Below are positions 58,691-64,000 of a stretch of 64,000 bases of DNA, one piece after another. How positions within the stretch are numbered: the first letter of the stretch is position 1; the number at the start of each line of letters is the position of its first letter. A model generated the notes under the pieces. It saw only the letters and a program-made list of their open reading frames with translations, was not told the DNA's origin and made no database searches. The position numbers were made by a program, and so were the translations under genes. Origin of the DNA: Paguma larvata (taxonomy: Eukaryota > Chordata > Mammalia > Carnivora > Viverridae); contig CM057826.1 in NCBI GenBank assembly GCA_030068075.1, forward strand, positions 69,661,312-69,725,311, in the 5' to 3' direction.

Positions 58691-61600
58691 GTGCTTGAGT
58701 GATCAATAGGAGCCCTGTAGGTACAGAATTGTGTGTTTTGATATAAATATTCTATGCCACCTCTTCAACCCTCTCAACCACTTGGGTGTAAATAGGAGCA
58801 CTCATCAATTGCTTCTCTGAACCTAATTTTGTACCTCTGGTTGTTAAATATGCAATATCCAACAATTTTATTGACCTCATCTCCAAAAAGTATATATTCC
58901 CCTGCTACAAATACTTAACCTAGAGAATCCAATGGAGTGTGAAGTTATTTTCTGAACAACATTGTTTAAAAGATAATCCCACTTCCCTGTATATCACTGT
59001 AAAAGAACTTTAGAGTATCTATTTGTCTCTGCTCACTGTCACACATGGTACTTAGTATTATACCCTCTGAATAGTTGGAATGAGGAATAGGAATGTTTTT
59101 TTCCTCACTTAAACAGTAATTTCCGTAACTGAGAGATTATCTTTAAAATTGTAATCTTGTGTATAAATACTGGCAATGAATATGACATAAAATGTTCCTT
59201 CCTTTGAGGTAGTTTGCTCAATTTAGTTTCAGAGAAAAAATATAACAGACTGCTTAAGAAAGAGTTTCTGCCTTGATGCGTTGATGAAGAGTCTCCACAT
59301 GTCAGCTGTAGTTTCCACTTGCTTTTCCTTTGCAGATATAGGTGACAGTATTTTATTTTTATAAAAATTGAAAATTATTTAATGGGAAAGTTGATGATAT
59401 ACCTGACAAGCTTTGATTGGTTGCATTCCAAATAAAAAAGCACATACATATTTTGTTTTTTTTTTTCTCAAGGACAGAAAGCAACACATGAGACATAACT
59501 ATTCCTGTTTACCTACTTACTTATTAGACATTATAGGAGTATTAAAATGATCGAATAAAATATGGATTAATGTAATTAATTTGGACTATATATGTAAGGG
59601 AATCTCCAAGCATTATGATTATATAATCAATTTGTTACCACTATTTTTGTGTCGAATTACAACATTTTAGTCTGTTAAAAATTAAACTTACAAACATTTA
59701 AGAAAGGACATCAGTTGACTTTAGATATCTTTTTAGTTTGAGGAAACTACGAGGAAATGGGAAGATTATTTCTTTTATTTCATTCCAAGTAATTAGCACT
59801 TTAAGAAGCTGAAATGAGGATAGGTAAGAGAAAGACAGAAGTTGGCTCACATATTACTGAGAAAAATACATGATTTAAAAATAGAATTCAGAGAAGTCAC
59901 AAACTGATGGTTTACAACATTATTCTTGTTTTTCTTATTGACAAAGAGAAGAAGTATAATCAAAGATAAAGTCATCATATTCAAACAATTAGATAGATTA
60001 TTCCATCACTCAAAATGCCTATTTTTATCTATAGCTCAAATTATAAGTAATTTTCTTCTCAAATTATATTGAAAAAAAAAGATTTTACTGAGATGTTACA
60101 AATTTGCCTTATTCCATTATAATTTTAAATATTTCAATTTATCCTTGTAATGATTGCTTACAATTGAAATGTGCGATGCTAGCTTTTGGTCTGAAAATGG
60201 TGTCAAGCATTATGTCCTCCTGTTCCCTGAGTGAACAGTATTAAAGAACAGAAAAAAAACATAGGTATGAAATTCTTATCCCTTTAAAGTGCCCCCCCCG
60301 ACACACACATGTGGATGTTGTCTCTTGCATGCATTCATTTTAATCAATTTTATTATATTTTGCAGCAAAAGATGAATTGGCAAACAAAGAATATCCAAGG
60401 TTAAATCCTAAATTTTACCCCATGTATTTGATTAAAATACAGTTGTTTAGAGAATATACAGTGCTTTTATTTCTCACACATATACCTCCTGCCTGAGAAA
60501 GGTGAGAGGCACTTGGAAAAGAGACATAAATATAGAATTGTAAGTGACTCTGCTTACCAAAGGAGTTGGTAAATGCACAGACAAAATAGCTACTATTGCC
60601 TGTAACTAACAGGCACATGTGCATTCCTACATTTGTATTTGTAACACTATCCATTTGATAATTCAAGAATTTGTTTAATTAATTTTGATGAACTCTATAA
60701 TCAAAGATATAGTGACAACTCCTGATGAGAAAAAAAGGAAGGAATGGCACAGGACCAATTAAGATTGGTCCTAGCCTTAATAATGACAAACTTGCTTGTC
60801 ATCGAACATATGGAAATAAAACTTTAGGAGATGAGATCATACCCAATAAGCATGTATATGTAAGTCTGGTAAATTTTACTAGCAAAAACTCTTACCAAGG
60901 TTAGTCTTCTTTACCTGGTCTACTGATTAGCTCTTTAAAATTTACATAAAGTAAATTTGGATTTATAATCTTTTTAGGAATCTGAAATACAATTTACCAA
61001 GTAGTGAGGCATTAGTCTTTAAAAAGCCCGTTGTTTTTTGTTTTTTGTTTTTTTTTTTTCGGTGGTGTAGGAGAGGTATTTTTAAGGTATTCTTAGAATA
61101 ATTGAGCAATCATGTAGTATACTCATCGTTAGAATTTCCTAGGATACACGTCATTCCATTCATACCACTTTCTCTCTGACCTGAATACTTCTACTGCAGA
61201 CGTATCAATCAGAGGTGCACTTTAACATTTATCACCTAGAAAAAGATATATCAGAGAAATTTAGGTTGTTTTAGAAAAGTGTGCTTTATCATTTTTTCAT
61301 TAGACAAAGGGAATCTTCCTCTGTGGCATTTAAATGGCTTCTCTCTCATTTCTGCATGCTTGTCCTTTCCCTAGGGTACATCTTTCTCTTGCAGGCATTC
61401 TATGAACTTTAAGTTGCTCTGTCAAATCAAGTTTCATGAAAACACATGAGTTTTGATAAGACTTTATATAATCTATAGACTAATATAGGATTAAATTATA
61501 TTTTCCTATTTTTCATGATTCCCTATCCTTGAATATAGTATATGTTTCCATCTTCAATGTTTTCTTTACATCTCTGATAAAAGTTTTATAATTTTCTCAA

Positions 61601-61830
61601 TAAATATTATGAATACATATTTACATATGTCTCATAAGTACATTTAATTTATATTTCTATTTTACTTAGAATTTTAAAATTACCTTTGCTTCTTTATATT
61701 TCTAACATAGGTGATGCTGTTGAATTGTCTAGAAATCGTATTCTTCAATTGCTTGACATTTTTTGGATTTTTGGTTATTTAGGTATTTGATCCCTGAATA
61801 ATGAAACTTAGATATTTTTCTTTCAAACTT
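58691..61830. other. AT-rich sequence without a recognised gene
   Basis: No supported frame. Contains a perfect 9-bp-arm inverted repeat at 60751-60772, a C run at 60292-60299 and T-rich runs near 61034-61060. Confidence 0.4.
61816..61830 (+). repeat. Target-site duplication, left copy (SINE at 61831)
   Basis: TTTTCTTTCAAACTT; the first 11 bases match 62046-62056 exactly. Confidence 0.75.
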
Positions 61831-62045
61831 GATTTTTTTTTTAAATATTTATTCCCTTTTGAGACAGAGAAAGGCAGAGTGCAAGTGGGGGAGGGGCAGA
61901 GCAAGAGGGAGACACAGAATCTAAAGGAGGCTCCAGGCTCTGAGCTGTGAGCACAGAGTCTGACTTGAGTCTCAAACTTACAATTTGCGAGGTCATGATC
62001 AGAGCCAAAGTCGGATGCTTACGGACTAAGGCACTCAGGTGCCCC
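61831..62045 (-). mobile_element. CAN SINE, antisense
   Basis: T run and TTAAATATTTATTCCC tail side, GGGGGAGGGGCAGAGCAAGAGGGAGA, GCTCCAGGCTCTGAGCTGTGAGC, GGTCATGATCAGAGCCAAAG and the head complement GGCACTCAGGTGCCCC. Confidence 0.9.
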
Positions 62046-62869
62046 TTTTCTTTCAACCCTTAACTACCTCTTTTTATTTATTCTATATTATTTTACTACC
62101 CATTATTCTTATGAATACTGAATAGAAATATCAGTAAATGTGAATTCTGTCTTGTTAATTTATTTAAAGGAACTGTTTGTCTCACTCTTAAATATGAAGC
62201 GTGGATGGATTTTAGAAAGCCACCATTATCTCTTTAAGGAGTTATTTTGTAGTTTTAGTGTATTAATTCATGTTGTCCTACCATAATATTTGGATTAACA
62301 AATTTTTACCTTTTGAAACTTTATTACTACTTTAATTGGATAACATAATTACTTAAAATCAGGTATTTCATTTTAAATCATTTATGCAACTACAGATCAT
62401 TTCCCGCCTCCCTTTTTTTTTTTTTCACCAGCTTGCTCTCATTGATAACATGACTGGATAACATGACTATATTTTTGTGCTTAAATTATCTCCCATAAAA
62501 CCAAGAGCATGTTCTCATGCTAAATATTTGGACTTTTTTATGTTCAACTCTAATATATAAGACAAAAGAAATAAGTAAGTGAAAATTTCTATGTTAAATC
62601 TTGTCTTTGTGGGAATTCTGCCATTCATTTCCTGTAAACTTGTTCAGTAAAGTCCCAGATAGTAAATAATTTAAACTTGGAGGGTCATATGATCCCTGTC
62701 TCAAATATTCAAGTAGATTGTTGCCATACAGAGCAGTATACAATATTAAATGAGTACGGCTGTGTTCCAATAAAACCTTATTAGGGACACTGAAACAACC
62801 ATTGAATTGAAGGAAGAAACTGATCATTCTACAATAATAGTTGTAGATTTCATTACTGAACTTTCAATA
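62046..62869. other. AT-rich sequence, nothing recognised
   Basis: A T run at 62413-62425 and no supported frame. Confidence 0.4.
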
Positions 62870-64000
62870 ATGGATCTAACATTTTGACAGAACTTCAAAA
62901 GGTAATATGGGATTAGATCAACAGTATAAACCAACTATATCAAACAGACATGCTGAACATTCCACACAGCAACAAAAAAGTATGCATTCATCTCAAATGC
63001 ACATACTGCATTTTCCACGATAGATCATATGTTACCCCATAAAATACTTTTCAATGCATTTTAAAAGATTGAAATAATACAAAGTATGCTTTATGACTAC
63101 AATAGAATAAAAGTCGAAATCAACAGCACAGGGAAACTGGAATATGTGTGGAAATTAAACAGACTCTTAACATAGCCTTAAAAACAAAAAGTCAAGGGAA
63201 AATCACTAGAGAAATTATAAAATACTTTGAGATGAGTAAAAATAAAATCTAAACATACCAAAACTTTTAGGATACAACAAAATCAGTGCTCAGAGAGAAA
63301 TGTATAGCCATAAATGCCCACATTTAAAAAAAAAAACAAGAAAAACTTCAAATCAATAACCTAATTATATATACCATAAGGAACTAAACAAAGAATATCA
63401 AACTAAATCCAAGCAGAAGAAAGGAGATAATAAAGATTAGAATAGAGATAAAATAGAGATGAGAAAAGCAATAGAAATAATTAATAAAACCAAATGTTGG
63501 TTTTTTTGAAAAGATAAAAAAGTAATATATCTTTAGTGAGACTGAAGAAAATAAAGAATACACCATAACTAAAATGGTAAAAAAAAAAATGAATGCAGGC
63601 ATTACTACTGGCCTTACAAAAACTAAAAGATCATGACAAGTTGTATGTCAAAAAAATTACATATCTAGATAAAATAGACAAAAATCCTAGAAACACAAAA
63701 ATTACCAAATCAGATTAAAATAGAAAGTCTAAACATATCTATAACAAGTAAAGAAATTAAGATATTAATAGTCTCCCAACAAAGAAAAGTCCAGGACCAA
63801 ATGGCTTCACTGAGCCATGTATTCTACCAAACTATAAAGAAGATTTAAGACCAATCAGACTCAAACTCTTCCAAAGATATAAAAGAGGAAGGAGCACTCC
63901 TGACACATTCTCTGAATCCAGTATTACTCTGATACACAAGATGCCACAACAAAAGTAGATAACAGTCTTTATTCATGATTAATATAGATAGAACAGTCCT
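62870..64000 (+). mobile_element. Old LINE-1 ORF2 (endonuclease end into RT), runs off the window
   Basis: Blocks appear in ORF2 order: CATGCTGAACATTCCACACAGCAAC; CTGCATTTTCCACGATAGATCATATG (linker after the endonuclease); AAAGTCGAAATCAACAGC; GTGCTCAGAGAGAAATGTATAGCC; AATAAAACCAAATGTTGGTTTTTTGAAAAGATAAA; CAACAAAGAAAAGTCCAGGACCAAATGGCTTCACTG (RT fingers); ATTACTCTGATAC. Indels and stops break every frame. It is cut by the window end before the catalytic FADD region. Confidence 0.88.

Noticed and set aside
1..64000. CRISPR arrays, bacterial operons, phage or defence islands
   Set aside because: No regularly spaced repeats, ribosome-binding sites or dense coding were seen; the window is clearly vertebrate nuclear DNA.

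Overview
This window is nuclear DNA of a carnivoran mammal, most likely a felid. The strongest evidence is fourteen copies of the tRNA-derived CAN SINE, with the head sequence, second-half box and CT-rich block typical of feliform SINEC_Fc elements. A near-complete carnivore-type LINE-1 supports this. The DNA is AT-rich, with microsatellites and many old, broken LINE-1 pieces. No host protein-coding exon, rRNA, functional tRNA gene, CRISPR array or operon could be supported. The window looks like intergenic or deep intronic sequence.

Layout. 1-1229: unrecognised sequence. 1230-7153: two SINEs, the second carrying in its A-rich tail a LINE-1 with an intact 5' end, bounded by 11-bp target-site duplications (TSDs). 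It has a short 5'UTR with a YY1-like motif, a frameshifted ORF1, an ORF2 with two stops and one frameshift, a G-rich 3'UTR and a short A tail. 7154-17440: mostly unrecognised, with two 3' LINE-1 fragments, a (CA)n next to a consensus-like SINE, a SINE, a diverged two-copy tandem duplication and a MER5-like hAT relic. 17465-19885: an old antisense LINE-1 split by two SINEs, then MaLR-type LTR remnants, one split by a third SINE. 20440-32272: an old unnamed interspersed repeat, five SINEs, one MIR, LINE-1 pieces on both strands, a local 94-bp duplication and AT-rich tandem sequence. 32273-43870: more copies of the unnamed repeat (one holding a ~145-bp inverted duplication), a MIR, a SINE and a second unnamed ancient repeat. 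43871-64000: LINE-1 pieces, a MIR, a SINE and long unrecognised stretches, ending in a LINE-1 that runs off the window.

No genes work together here; what can be read is the order of insertions. The full-length LINE-1 post-dates the SINE it sits in. Several SINEs split older LINE-1, LTR or ancient-repeat copies. No new defence, mobile or regulatory system was found. The best leads are the inverted duplication at 37395-38069, the duplicated LINE-1 piece at 30068/31201, the tandem duplication at 15545-15761, and the complete short 5'UTR and ATGA junction of the young LINE-1. Family assignments rest on remembered consensus motifs, not a database search, so boundaries of old repeats are approximate.
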